Assembly: GCA_022842325.1 (NCBI GenBank)
Contig: JALHPU010000036.1
Location: forward strand, 1 to 39,810
Length of the DNA: 39,810 nt
Direction: 5' to 3'
Origin: Sulfuritalea sp.
GTDB taxonomy: Bacteria; Pseudomonadota; Gammaproteobacteria; Burkholderiales; Rhodocyclaceae
The notes below the pieces were generated by a model. That model was not told the DNA's origin, ran no database searches, and saw nothing but the letters and a program-made list of their open reading frames with translations. This document shows positions 27,481-35,127 of the stretch, in pieces (position 1 is the stretch's first letter; every line of letters begins with the position of its first letter). A program made the translations under genes and the position numbers.

Positions 27481-28833
27481 TTACTTGTTGCGGGTGGCGA
27501 TGTAGTCGGAGACGAGCTTGACTTCGCTGGCCTTGAGGTCGTCGGTGACGCCTTCTTCCTTGTGGGTCTTGTTCTTGGTCAGGCGTAGCACGACGCATTC
27601 CCAGTCGCCCTTGTATTTCTCATGGATCTGCTTCATCGGCGGCCCGGTTTTCTTCTGCACGTAGGCATGGCATTGCGGACAGCCGACGCGCTCGATGACC
27701 GCCTTGGCGCCACCTTCGTCGACGGCCCCCGGGGGTGCGCCGGTCGGCGCCGGGCAGGGCGGCAGGTCGGAACCGTCGCGGTAGGCAATTTTCTTCTTGC
27801 CGCCCGGCGCAGCGGTCTCGGCCTTTGATGCAGGCTCAGCCTTGGCGACCACCGGTTCCGGTTTCTTTGCGGCCTGGGTTTCGGCTTCCTTCTTCTTCGC
27901 CAGTGCCTCGGCTTCTTTCCTGGCCTTTGCTTCGGCCTCCGATTTTTGTGCCGCCAGTGCTTCGGCTTCTTTCCTGGCCTTTGCTTCGGCCTCTGATTTT
28001 TGCGCCGCCAGTGCCTCGGCTTCGCGTTTGGCCCTGGCCTCGGCGTCACGCTTGGCTGTCGCCTGCACTTCGGCCTCGCGCTTAGCCCGCTCTTCGTTTT
28101 CGCGCTTGATGGCTTCGAGGGCTACGGGATCCTTGCGCGCCTTGGCCTCGGCTTCGCGTTTGGCCAGAGCCTCTTTTTCCTGCTTCGCGGCGGCTTCCCG
28201 CTTGGCCTGGGCTTCAGCATCACGTGCTGCCTGGGCTTTCGCCTCCGCCTCCTGTTTGGCTTTGGCGGCGACGTCCTTGCCGGCCAGCGCCTTGGCTTCG
28301 GCTTCCTGCTTGGCTTTGGCCGCGGCGTCCTTCCTGGCCTGGGCCTTGGCCTCGGCCGCGGCCTTGGTTTTGGCTTCGGCGTCGCGTTTGGCCTGGGCCT
28401 TGGCTTCAGCCGCCGCCTTGGCCTTGTCCACGGCCTCCTGTCTGGCTTTGGCTGCGGCTGCGCGCTTCGCTTCCGGGCTACCGGGCTTCGGTGTTGCGGC
28501 CTGTGCCGCCGCCTGTTCCTCGAGGGTGGTTGCGGCCAGCCACTCCGACATGGCCTTGATTTCTTCGGCAGAGACGGACTTCACTTCGTTGGCATGGCTG
28601 GGCGCGGCTGAAATCGCCGCCGAGGTTTTTGCCGGATCGCCCTTCAATGCCGCTTTCATGGTTTTCACCGAGGGCGCGGTGCTGCGCGCCTCGTAGAAAT
28701 GGCACAGGGCGCAGTTCTTCTGCTTGAACAGCATGCGTCCATTGGCGCCAGTCTGTGCCTGTGCGGAGAGCGCGACCAGCGTCACGGCGGCGAATGCTAC
28801 GGTGATGCGCATTGGGGCGAGCTTCAGCTTCAT
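27481..28833 (-). CDS. Diheme cytochrome with TolA-like helical bridge
   Basis: The 450-residue protein has a signal peptide (ITVAFAAVTLVALSAQAQ), a first cytochrome c domain (CALCH at 41-45, residues 30-105), a very long Ala/Lys/Glu/Arg helix (about 120-325), a Pro-rich hinge (325-370), and a second cytochrome c domain (CPQCH at 385-389 to the end). The linker resembles TolA domain II, and 205 residues as one helix would reach about 30 nm. Neither heme domain has a Met at the usual axial position; His80 (APSHANEV) and His424 (KTHKEEG) are there. I chose ATG 28833, 10 bp after the HAMP-protein stop with GAGG upstream. I infer a periplasm-bridging electron carrier serving the MtoAB conduit; I know no described family with this layout. 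Confidence 0.8.
   Translation of the reverse strand: MKLKLAPMRITVAFAAVTLVALSAQAQTGANGRMLFKQKNCALCHFYEARSTAPSVKTMKAALKGDPAKTSAAISAAPSHANEVKSVSAEEIKAMSEWLAATTLEEQAAAQAATPKPGSPEAKRAAAAKARQEAVDKAKAAAEAKAQAKRDAEAKTKAAAEAKAQARKDAAAKAKQEAEAKALAGKDVAAKAKQEAEAKAQAARDAEAQAKREAAAKQEKEALAKREAEAKARKDPVALEAIKRENEERAKREAEVQATAKRDAEARAKREAEALAAQKSEAEAKARKEAEALAAQKSEAEAKARKEAEALAKKKEAETQAAKKPEPVVAKAEPASKAETAAPGGKKKIAYRDGSDLPPCPAPTGAPPGAVDEGGAKAVIERVGCPQCHAYVQKKTGPPMKQIHEKYKGDWECVVLRLTKNKTHKEEGVTDDLKASEVKLVSDYIATRNK
27916..28023 (-). repeat. Two 54-bp units inside the helical linker
   Basis: Residues 271-288 and 289-306 of the diheme cytochrome are identical (EAEALAAQKSEAEAKARK) and a partial third copy follows. 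The duplication is in frame and would lengthen the helix. Confidence 0.85.
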
Positions 28834-28843
28834 GGTTTCGGCC

Positions 28844-29725
28844 TCAGCCGCCCTGCTTGTTGAAAAATTCCATGGCCTTGACCAGGCTGCGACGCATGCG
28901 ATTGAAGGCGGAGCTGAGCTGGGCGACTTCATCGTTGCCTTTCTCGTTGAATTCGCCCATCTCGAAATTGCCCTTGCTGATCTCGTCGGCAATTGCCGCC
29001 ATTTCGCTCAAGCGGCTGGTAATCAGTGCTGTCAGCATCAGGTTGAGGAGGATGAAGACGGCGACGAAGACGCCGGTGAGTGTGCCCATGAAGGTGGTGA
29101 ACATGCGTTGTGCATTGGCGATCGGCACCGACAGCGGGACGCTGACGATCTGGGCGCCGACGATCTCCTTGAGTTTCCAGCCGTAGCCGTTGTCGCCATA
29201 GATCGCGACCATTTTCGGCGGCGCTTTTTCCGGCGTGGTGTGGCAGCCGAGGCAGCCGGACTGCTTGATCTGGATTGGTCGTGCGAGATAGAGGTAGGGA
29301 CCCTTGGAGGTTTCGCGCACTCCCCATTCCTGTTCCTTCGTGGCGTCGCTGCGAAAGCCGTTGATGATGCGGGCTTCCCAGTCTTCCGGACGATGCTTGA
29401 CGTTGGTCGGGTTCAGCGCAACTTCGCGGTAGCCGTATTCCGGGTAGCGCTTCTGCACGGCTTCCATGACCTTGTTGGCAGCATAGGCCGGGATGCCCAT
29501 CATGAGCATTTCCTCGTCCTCTTCGGTCTCGCGCAGATTCGGGCCGACTTCATTGACGGCCCAGGTGCGCGCCGAAAGAATGGTCTCCATCAGCACGCCG
29601 GCATTCGACAGCACTTCGTCGCGGGCATTGTCGTTGAGCTGCCGGTAGGAGAAATAGCCGGAAGCACCGAGCGCCAGCCCGAACACGACCAGCAACATCG
29701 AATTGAATTTTCCTCGCAGCTTCAT
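28844..29725 (-). CDS. Membrane-anchored heme (Tll0287-like) - HAMP protein
   Basis: The 293-residue protein has TM1 at about 7-26 and a periplasmic domain with features of the DUF3365/Tll0287-like heme fold (MLMMGIPAYAANKVMEAVQKR, WEARIINGFR, YLYLARPIQIKQSGCLGCHTTP). The heme site is CLGCH (158-162). TM2 lies at about 213-236, followed by a HAMP linker (237-285) ending DEVAQLSSAFNRMRRSLVKAMEF. The protein stops there: no kinase, methyl-accepting or cyclase output is present. It is first in a two-gene unit with the diheme cytochrome. It may be a redox/ligand sensor that signals by protein contact, or a membrane electron donor. The start follows a GGAGG site. Confidence 0.82.
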   Translation of the reverse strand: MKLRGKFNSMLLVVFGLALGASGYFSYRQLNDNARDEVLSNAGVLMETILSARTWAVNEVGPNLRETEEDEEMLMMGIPAYAANKVMEAVQKRYPEYGYREVALNPTNVKHRPEDWEARIINGFRSDATKEQEWGVRETSKGPYLYLARPIQIKQSGCLGCHTTPEKAPPKMVAIYGDNGYGWKLKEIVGAQIVSVPLSVPIANAQRMFTTFMGTLTGVFVAVFILLNLMLTALITSRLSEMAAIADEISKGNFEMGEFNEKGNDEVAQLSSAFNRMRRSLVKAMEFFNKQGG

Positions 29726-29975
29726 GAGTGGCCTCCGCCAAGTTTTTTACTTGCAAGGCCTAGCATGACCGCCTTGCCGGTTTGCGCTGCAATGGCGCAG
29801 GTTCAGTGCCTGCTGGAATCGAGCTTTGCGCCATGTTTTCGCGAATATTTGCGTAATGTAGCATATAGCCAAGGGTATATTTTAGGCATAAACTGAGCTG
29901 GGCAGGCGGCGCTCCAGATCGCCAACAGCGCTTGGCCGCATCCCAGCCAGCATAACCAAGGAGGGTGGCAACAAC
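29726..29975. promoter_or_regulatory. Divergent control region between the heme-HAMP and cyclase-like genes
   Basis: This 250-bp gap holds no gene. An AT-rich segment near 29846-29890 (TATAGCC, then TATATTTTAGG) is the likely promoter area for one or both directions. No clear -35/-10 pair or operator dyad is visible. Confidence 0.5.
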
Positions 29976-30728
29976 GTGTCTTCGCAAGTCAGTGCTCCCG
30001 TAACGACGACGGTTATCGCACTCGACATTGCGGGGGCGGATTCGTTCGAGGCCGTGGTTCTGGAAAGCTTCGACCAGGCGGTGGCTGCGGCCCGGAAACT
30101 CGGGTTCGTGACCCGGGAATCCGGCAAGCCGAACCTGACCCTGACCCTGGCTCCCGAATTGGAGGTAGGGGGCATCCTTGAACAACTGGTTCAGGTCGCT
30201 GCCGGCTTCGATGGCGCGGCAACGCCCATGCGCCTGCGCGGCATGGTTCATCACGGCGTGGTCTTTCGTACCGAAGAGGTGGGGCAGGTCGGCTACGTCG
30301 GCTCTGCCATTCGCTCGACGCAAAGTGCCTTGCGCCGGGCGCCGGCGACCGGCGGTTTGATGGCGACGCCTGATTTTTCGGCCTACGCCGCCACGCTGCC
30401 CAAGCTCCCGTTCCGCTTGCAGCCGATCGGCGGCGGGGCTTTCGAGGGCATGAACCACATTGTTTTCGGCAGCATGTCCGTGGCGCCGCCGCGCGCCGGA
30501 AATCAGCTGCCGAGTGCCGATCCCGAGTTCGTCGATTTCGTCAAGCGGCGCCTGGCAGCGGATATCGGTCCTTTCGCCAGCGCCCTGGTAGACCGTGCAA
30601 TTCGTTCATCGACGGTAGCAGACCAGCTGGTAAGCTTATTGAGTCGGGATATCGACAATCCCGAAGCCCGTGTGCGTTTCGAAAACGAGATGCTGCAATA
30701 CATCAAGGCGCGGGCCATCGCACGATAA
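29976..30728 (+). CDS. Degenerate class III nucleotidyl-cyclase-like protein
   Basis: The 250-residue soluble protein starts at GTG, chosen because a full AAGGAGG site precedes it. TTVIALDIAGAD resembles the first metal-binding strand of class III cyclases. GMVHHGVVFRTEEVGQVGYVG followed by SAIRSTQSALRRAP resembles the second half of that fold (His-x-Gly, then an ARL-like helix). The second metal Asp and the substrate-specifying residues are not recognisable, so catalysis is doubtful. A C-terminal helical region (about 180-250) may be a separate interaction domain. It is followed 31 bp later by an unknown gene. A nucleotide-sensing or regulatory role is only inferred. Confidence 0.5.
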   Translation: MSSQVSAPVTTTVIALDIAGADSFEAVVLESFDQAVAAARKLGFVTRESGKPNLTLTLAPELEVGGILEQLVQVAAGFDGAATPMRLRGMVHHGVVFRTEEVGQVGYVGSAIRSTQSALRRAPATGGLMATPDFSAYAATLPKLPFRLQPIGGGAFEGMNHIVFGSMSVAPPRAGNQLPSADPEFVDFVKRRLAADIGPFASALVDRAIRSSTVADQLVSLLSRDIDNPEARVRFENEMLQYIKARAIAR

Positions 30729-30759
30729 GCATCGAATAAGCTTCCAGGGAAAGAAAAAT

Positions 30760-31620
30760 ATGGGTTTTTTCAGCAATCTGCTCAATCAGTCGCAAGCGAC
30801 CGCGTGCGTACTGCCCGAAACACATGCCGTGATCCGCCAGATGGTTTCCGTTCTCGGTTTCGATGTCGTCAGCTCGGCCGACTACGAGTCGCGCGTGGTG
30901 CCGGTGATCAATGCGGCCGTCGAATACTTCGATCAGCAGATCGCCGCCATCCCCGGGCCTCTGGACATTTCCGCTGCGCACTACATGCACCATCCCCTGG
31001 TCCATGCGCTGTTTCCCGCGCGACAGGAGATCGCCCACGGCATCGGTCGCAGCATGGACGTCAAGCAGTCGCTGGCCTTCCTTTCCGGCGCCGATCAACA
31101 CGAAGCCTTCGGGCTGCTTGGAGTGCGCCGCCAGAAGGATTCGCCGCAGGGCTTCTGCGAACACACCCTGCGCACTCTCGCCGCGACCGAATCCGGTGCG
31201 CGCCAGGGCTTGCGCACGGCGGCCCTGCTGCACGTGGTGACGGCTTTCGGCGAGCATGTCGACAAGTTGCGGCACCGGGTCCAGCTGCCCCGCGCGGAAT
31301 GGAATATCGAGAACCGGCCGGATCCGGCGCCTGCCGGCGCCGACAAGGGGGATCTGGTTCTGGCCAGCGAGGAACTGCGGCCGGGGAATCTGCTGCACGG
31401 ATTGCTCGCCTGGCTGCAGCGCCCGGCCGAACACCTGCGGGTCGAAGGCGGCTCCAGGCCCGGTACGAGTCAGGCCGACCCGGCGCAGATCGAAACCTTG
31501 CCGGGATTGCGAACCCGCGATCGCAGGCGCTGGCTGGTCTGTCTGGTACGCTTCCCGACCGCCGAAGGTGTCGCGGCGATCCACAACGAAGAACGCCAGT
31601 ACCGCTACATCCGCATCTGA
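30760..31620 (+). CDS. Protein of unknown function
   Basis: I do not recognise this 286-residue protein. It has no signal peptide or membrane segment, is moderately rich in His and Arg, and contains a single Cys in SPQGFCEHTL. The N-terminal half (about 10-160) looks helical. The start at ATG 30760 (MGFFSNLLNQ) follows AGGGAAAG; the frame is open further upstream but overlaps the cyclase-like gene. It lies directly downstream of the cyclase-like gene and is probably co-transcribed with it. Confidence 0.65.
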   Translation: MGFFSNLLNQSQATACVLPETHAVIRQMVSVLGFDVVSSADYESRVVPVINAAVEYFDQQIAAIPGPLDISAAHYMHHPLVHALFPARQEIAHGIGRSMDVKQSLAFLSGADQHEAFGLLGVRRQKDSPQGFCEHTLRTLAATESGARQGLRTAALLHVVTAFGEHVDKLRHRVQLPRAEWNIENRPDPAPAGADKGDLVLASEELRPGNLLHGLLAWLQRPAEHLRVEGGSRPGTSQADPAQIETLPGLRTRDRRRWLVCLVRFPTAEGVAAIHNEERQYRYIRI

Positions 31621-31625
31621 GCGAT

Positions 31626-31652
31626 GTGGCGCCGTGGTGCTGGCGCCGACTG
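31626..31652 (+). repeat. GTGG-headed REP-like element
   Basis: The element begins GTGGCGCC and ends GGCGCCGACTG, sharing the GGCGCCGACT core with 6022-6031. It lies between two convergent genes. Confidence 0.45.
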
Positions 31653-31655
31653 TCA

Positions 31656-32105
31656 CTATTCGCCTTGCATTGCCGCCAGCATCGCCTCCGGCGTGAGTAT
31701 GCGAAACAGGCCGCGCAGCCTGTCGCGCCGCGCCAGTCGCAGCAGGGCCTTGTCGGCCGTCACCAGCCAGTTTGCGCCGCTGTCACGGGCCAATTCGAGA
31801 AACTTCTGATCGTCACGATCCTTGCAGCGCGGCAATTGCACCGCCGCGACGGGCGGCAAGCGGTCATGATGAATGACGCGGGCCGCGTAGGCCGCCAGCG
31901 CGCCCGCCTGCTGCTGTTCCGTCAGCGCGAACATCGGATAGCCCAGCACGCGGCGGAATTCGCCGAAGCAGGCGGCGTTGGTGGTCGCCTGCCATTCCCC
32001 ACTGTCGATTCCTGCGCGTAGCGGGGCGAAGCGGCTGTCCACGAACACGTAAAGTGACACCAGTACATTGGTGTCGAGTACCACCCGCCGCGGCGCCGGC
32101 TTCAA
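31656..32105 (-). CDS. PIN-domain protein (putative toxin nuclease)
   Basis: PIN motifs are clear in this roughly 149-residue protein. VVLDTNVLVS carries the first acidic metal ligand, FGEFRRVL the Glu, CKDRDDQKFLELA the central Asp cluster, and WLVTADKALL the last Asp. It resembles the putative toxin-antitoxin PIN family of COG1569, which cleave RNA. The start is uncertain: TTG 32105 (used here) lies on the T-run of the phaC terminator, and GTG 32084 would give 142 residues. No antitoxin gene is visible next to it. It follows phaC on the same strand. Confidence 0.7.
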   Translation of the reverse strand: MKPAPRRVVLDTNVLVSLYVFVDSRFAPLRAGIDSGEWQATTNAACFGEFRRVLGYPMFALTEQQQAGALAAYAARVIHHDRLPPVAAVQLPRCKDRDDQKFLELARDSGANWLVTADKALLRLARRDRLRGLFRILTPEAMLAAMQGE

Positions 32106-32141
32106 AAAAACGGGCGCGGCGTCTTGCGACTCCGCGCCCGT
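32104..32141 (-). terminator. Rho-independent terminator of phaC
   Basis: On the minus strand the stem ACGGGCGCGG/CCGCGCCCGT is followed by seven T (the A-run at 32104-32110 on the plus strand). It lies about 27 bp after the phaC stop and reaches the first possible start codon of the PIN gene. Confidence 0.88.
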
Positions 32142-32167
32142 TTCACGTTCCCCGGGAACGTCGGCCA

Positions 32168-33976
32168 CTATTTCGGCTTCTTCTGCGTATCGAGGCGGAA
32201 CTTGACGAAGGAGCCGGGCGCATCTTCCAGTGCCTTGAACTTGCCCTTGGCCGGATCGCGTGCCGGGACCTTGTCGTCGTTCAGCTTGGTGATCCATTTC
32301 TGCCAGTCGGTCCACCACGAGCCTTCATGCTGCTTGGCGCCTTCGAACCACTCGTCCGGGGTCTCCGGACGGGCATCGTTGGTCCAGAAGCCGTACTTGT
32401 TGGCCGAGGGCGGATTGACGATGCCGGCGATGTGGCCGGAGCCGCCCAGGGCGAAGCGCACCGGTCCGCCCAGTGCCTTGGAGCCCAGATACACGCTGCG
32501 CCAAGGCGCGATGTGGTCTTCGATGGTCGAGATGAAGTAGGACGGTGTCTTGACCTTGGACAGGTCGATCGGCGTGTCGAGCAGGGTGATGCCGCCCGGC
32601 TCGCGCAACAGGTTGTTGAGGTACATGTTGCGCAGGTAGTAACTGTGCATCTTGTAGGGCATGCGCGTGGAATCGGAATTCCAGTAGAGCAGGTCGAAGG
32701 GGAAGGGGTCCTTGCCCATCAGGTAGTTGTTGACCACGAAGGTCCAGATCAGGTCGTTGGAGCGCAGCATGTTGAAGGTGGTGCCCATCTCCGAGCCTTC
32801 GAGGTAGCCGCGCTCTTCCATCTTCTTTTCGAGGCTGGCGACCTGGCCTTCGTCGATGAAGACGCCGAGCTCGCCGGGGATCGAGAAGTCGAGCAGGGCG
32901 ACGAAGAAGGTCGCCGAAGCGATGCGCTTGTCCTTCTTGGCCGCCATGTAGCCCATGGTCGAGCCGAGCAGTGTACCGCCGAGGCAGTAGCCGATCATGT
33001 TGACTTCCTTCTCGCCGGTCTGCTGGCAGACCACGTCGATGGCGGTCAGCGCGCCTTCCGTCATGTAATCGTCGAAGCCCTTCTTCGCCAGCTTGGCGTC
33101 CGGGTTCACCCAGGAGATGACGAACACCGTGTGGCCCTGATCGGTACACCACTTGATCCAGGAATTGCTCTCGCGCAGGTCGAGGATGTAGTACTTGTTG
33201 ATCCAGGGCGGGATGATCAGCAGCGGGCGCTTGTACTGTTCCTTGGTGGTCGGATTGAACTGGATCAGCTGGATCATCTCGTTCTGGAAAATCACCTTGC
33301 CCGGTGACGAGGCGACGTTCTTGCCCATCTCGAAGGCCGAGGGGTCGGTCATCTTGACGCGCAGCTGGCCGTCACCTTCCTCGATGTCGCGCAGCAGGTT
33401 GTTGAAGCCCTTGAGCAGGTTCTGGCCGTGGCTCTTGACCGTCTCGCGCAGCACTTCGGGGTTGGTCACGGCGAAGTTCGACGGCGCCAGTGCGTCGATG
33501 AACTGGCGGGTGAAGAAATTCACTTTCTTTTGCGAAATCTCGTCGAGGCCTTCGATGCAGCAAACATTGTCATGCACGTGGCGCGCGGTGATCAGATAGG
33601 ACTGTTTGATGAAATCGAACAGGAAATGCTCTTCCCATTGCGCGTCGGCGAAGCGCTTGTCACCTTTTTTCGGCTGCGCCACAGGCGCGCCCTGCATGCC
33701 CATCATGCGCAGCGTCGAGTGCTGCCAAAGGGAGAAATAGTCCCACACCAGGTTCATCTGGTCCTGCGCCATCTTGTAGGGATTGGCCAGCATCTTGGCC
33801 ATCATGTCCATGAAGGCCTGGGCGATGCCCAGGTCATCGGACGGAGTGGAAACGCCTTTCTTCATCTGGCGCTTCATGTGGTCCGAGATCAGGTGCGAAG
33901 CGCGTTGGGCGACCTCGGCATAGGTCTTGGCAATTTCCTTGGGGTCGGGCAACTGACGGGATTCTGGCGCGGACAT
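32168..33976 (-). CDS. phaC: Class I poly(3-hydroxyalkanoate) synthase PhaC
   Basis: The 602-residue protein has the class I synthase length and layout. The N-terminal helical domain is followed by an alpha/beta-hydrolase core with PLLIIPPWINKYYILDL, SWVNPDAKL, the lipase-like box GYCLGG with nucleophile Cys331, EDHIAPW (Asp487) and GGSGHIAG (His515). It polymerises (R)-3-hydroxyacyl-CoA into PHA granules. It is preceded by AAGGAGCC and lies 15 bp downstream of an MBL hydrolase gene. phaA and phaB are not in the window. Confidence 0.96.
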   Translation of the reverse strand: MSAPESRQLPDPKEIAKTYAEVAQRASHLISDHMKRQMKKGVSTPSDDLGIAQAFMDMMAKMLANPYKMAQDQMNLVWDYFSLWQHSTLRMMGMQGAPVAQPKKGDKRFADAQWEEHFLFDFIKQSYLITARHVHDNVCCIEGLDEISQKKVNFFTRQFIDALAPSNFAVTNPEVLRETVKSHGQNLLKGFNNLLRDIEEGDGQLRVKMTDPSAFEMGKNVASSPGKVIFQNEMIQLIQFNPTTKEQYKRPLLIIPPWINKYYILDLRESNSWIKWCTDQGHTVFVISWVNPDAKLAKKGFDDYMTEGALTAIDVVCQQTGEKEVNMIGYCLGGTLLGSTMGYMAAKKDKRIASATFFVALLDFSIPGELGVFIDEGQVASLEKKMEERGYLEGSEMGTTFNMLRSNDLIWTFVVNNYLMGKDPFPFDLLYWNSDSTRMPYKMHSYYLRNMYLNNLLREPGGITLLDTPIDLSKVKTPSYFISTIEDHIAPWRSVYLGSKALGGPVRFALGGSGHIAGIVNPPSANKYGFWTNDARPETPDEWFEGAKQHEGSWWTDWQKWITKLNDDKVPARDPAKGKFKALEDAPGSFVKFRLDTQKKPK

Positions 33977-33991
33977 TGGGGCTCCTTGGGG

Positions 33992-35005
33992 TTAACTGGT
34001 GAAACGGGTAAGACCGTTCTCTTCAATGCGTTTCAATTTGCCTGAATGCTCAAGGTAATTCAGGTGGGCAATCGCCTCACCCATGGCAAACATGGTCTGG
34101 TGCGGGTCCGGGATCTCACGGTTGAACAGCACCGCGATCAGCTCGGCGGCGTTCTTTGGCGTGCCGCGACAGGCCGCGATCAGCACCTCGCAGCGTTCCG
34201 CATGGTGGGCGTGCAGCTGGTCCACGCGCGCATGCAGGCCGCGGAAGGGCCGGCCGTGCGAGGGCAGCACCAGCGTGTCTTCTGGCAGGGCGCGGAAGCC
34301 GTCGATGGAATCGAGGAACAGGCCGAGCGGATCGGCGTAGGGAGTGCTGGCCATCACCGAAATATTGGTCGAGATGCGCGGCAGCAGCATGTCGCCCGAA
34401 ATCAGTACGCCGAGTTCGGCGCAATACAGGCTCATGTGTTCCGGGGCGTGGCCATGGCCGACGATGGTGCGCCACTCGTGGGCGCCGATCTGCAGCACCT
34501 GTTGGTCGAACAGGCGTCGGTAAGTCGCGGGAATTGCCGGCACGCCGCGCTTGTAGCCGTTGCCGCGCGCCACCAGGGCGTCGATGCGGGCTTCGTCGAG
34601 GCCGTGCTGACGGAAGAAGTCGACCATGACGCTGATCCTGTAGCCGGCGATCTGCTCGACCATCATGTGCGCCGCCAGATACTCGCCTTGGGCGATCCAC
34701 AGCCCGGCGCCGGTTTGCTGCTCCAGCCAGGCGGCGAGTCCGAGGTGGTCGGGATGGCAATGCGTGACGATGCAGCGCGTCAGTCGGCGTCCTGTCAACG
34801 CCGACTGCCAAGCCTGCTTGACGGGGTCCAGCGCGAAGCCGGTATCGACTGCGGCATAGCCCTCGCTGTCGGCCAGCAGCCACAGATTGATGTGATTCAG
34901 GGCGAATGGCAGCGGCATGCACAGCCATTCGATGCCGGGCGCGACGGGCACCGCCACGCCGGGGGCGGGCGCGGTCTCATGGGGGTAGGCGATGGGAGCG
35001 TTCAA
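33992..35005 (-). CDS. MBL-fold hydrolase
   Basis: The 337-residue protein has the metallo-beta-lactamase motif THCHPDHLG near residue 83. Further metal ligands lie in VGHGHAPEHMSLY, ISGDMLLP and LPSHGRPF, and a C-terminal winged-helix-like tail (EAIAHLNYLEHSGKLKRIEENG) follows. It starts at TTG 35005, supported by the conserved leader VAPGIEWLCMPLPFALNHINLWLL well inside the frame. Relatives are found in fatty-acid and CoA-ester gene clusters and are annotated as thioesterase or lactamase-like; the reaction is not known. It is upstream of phaC and divergent from the LiuR-like gene. Confidence 0.85.
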   Translation of the reverse strand: MNAPIAYPHETAPAPGVAVPVAPGIEWLCMPLPFALNHINLWLLADSEGYAAVDTGFALDPVKQAWQSALTGRRLTRCIVTHCHPDHLGLAAWLEQQTGAGLWIAQGEYLAAHMMVEQIAGYRISVMVDFFRQHGLDEARIDALVARGNGYKRGVPAIPATYRRLFDQQVLQIGAHEWRTIVGHGHAPEHMSLYCAELGVLISGDMLLPRISTNISVMASTPYADPLGLFLDSIDGFRALPEDTLVLPSHGRPFRGLHARVDQLHAHHAERCEVLIAACRGTPKNAAELIAVLFNREIPDPHQTMFAMGEAIAHLNYLEHSGKLKRIEENGLTRFTS

Positions 35006-35084
35006 GCCGCGTCTCTTTGCATCGTGGGGGGAAATCTGCTTAACTTGTCGACTGTCGGTCTGCCATCATATCCAATTTTCGGGA

Positions 35085-35108
35085 CTTTATGTGCACTGCA
35101 GCATAAAG
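35085..35108. promoter_or_regulatory. Inverted repeat CTTTATG-N10-CATAAAG
   Basis: Seven-bp perfect arms with a 10-bp spacer lie 20 bp upstream of the MerR-type gene, in the divergent intergenic region. It is a candidate operator or promoter-spacer dyad for MerR-like autoregulation, but differs from the palindrome at 35539-35570. Confidence 0.4.
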
Positions 35109-35127
35109 CGCATTTCAGTCTCTTATC

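Noticed and set aside
32105..32318. N-terminal extension of the PIN protein to 220 residues
   Set aside because: It would read through the end of phaC and its terminator; composition is unlike a PIN domain.
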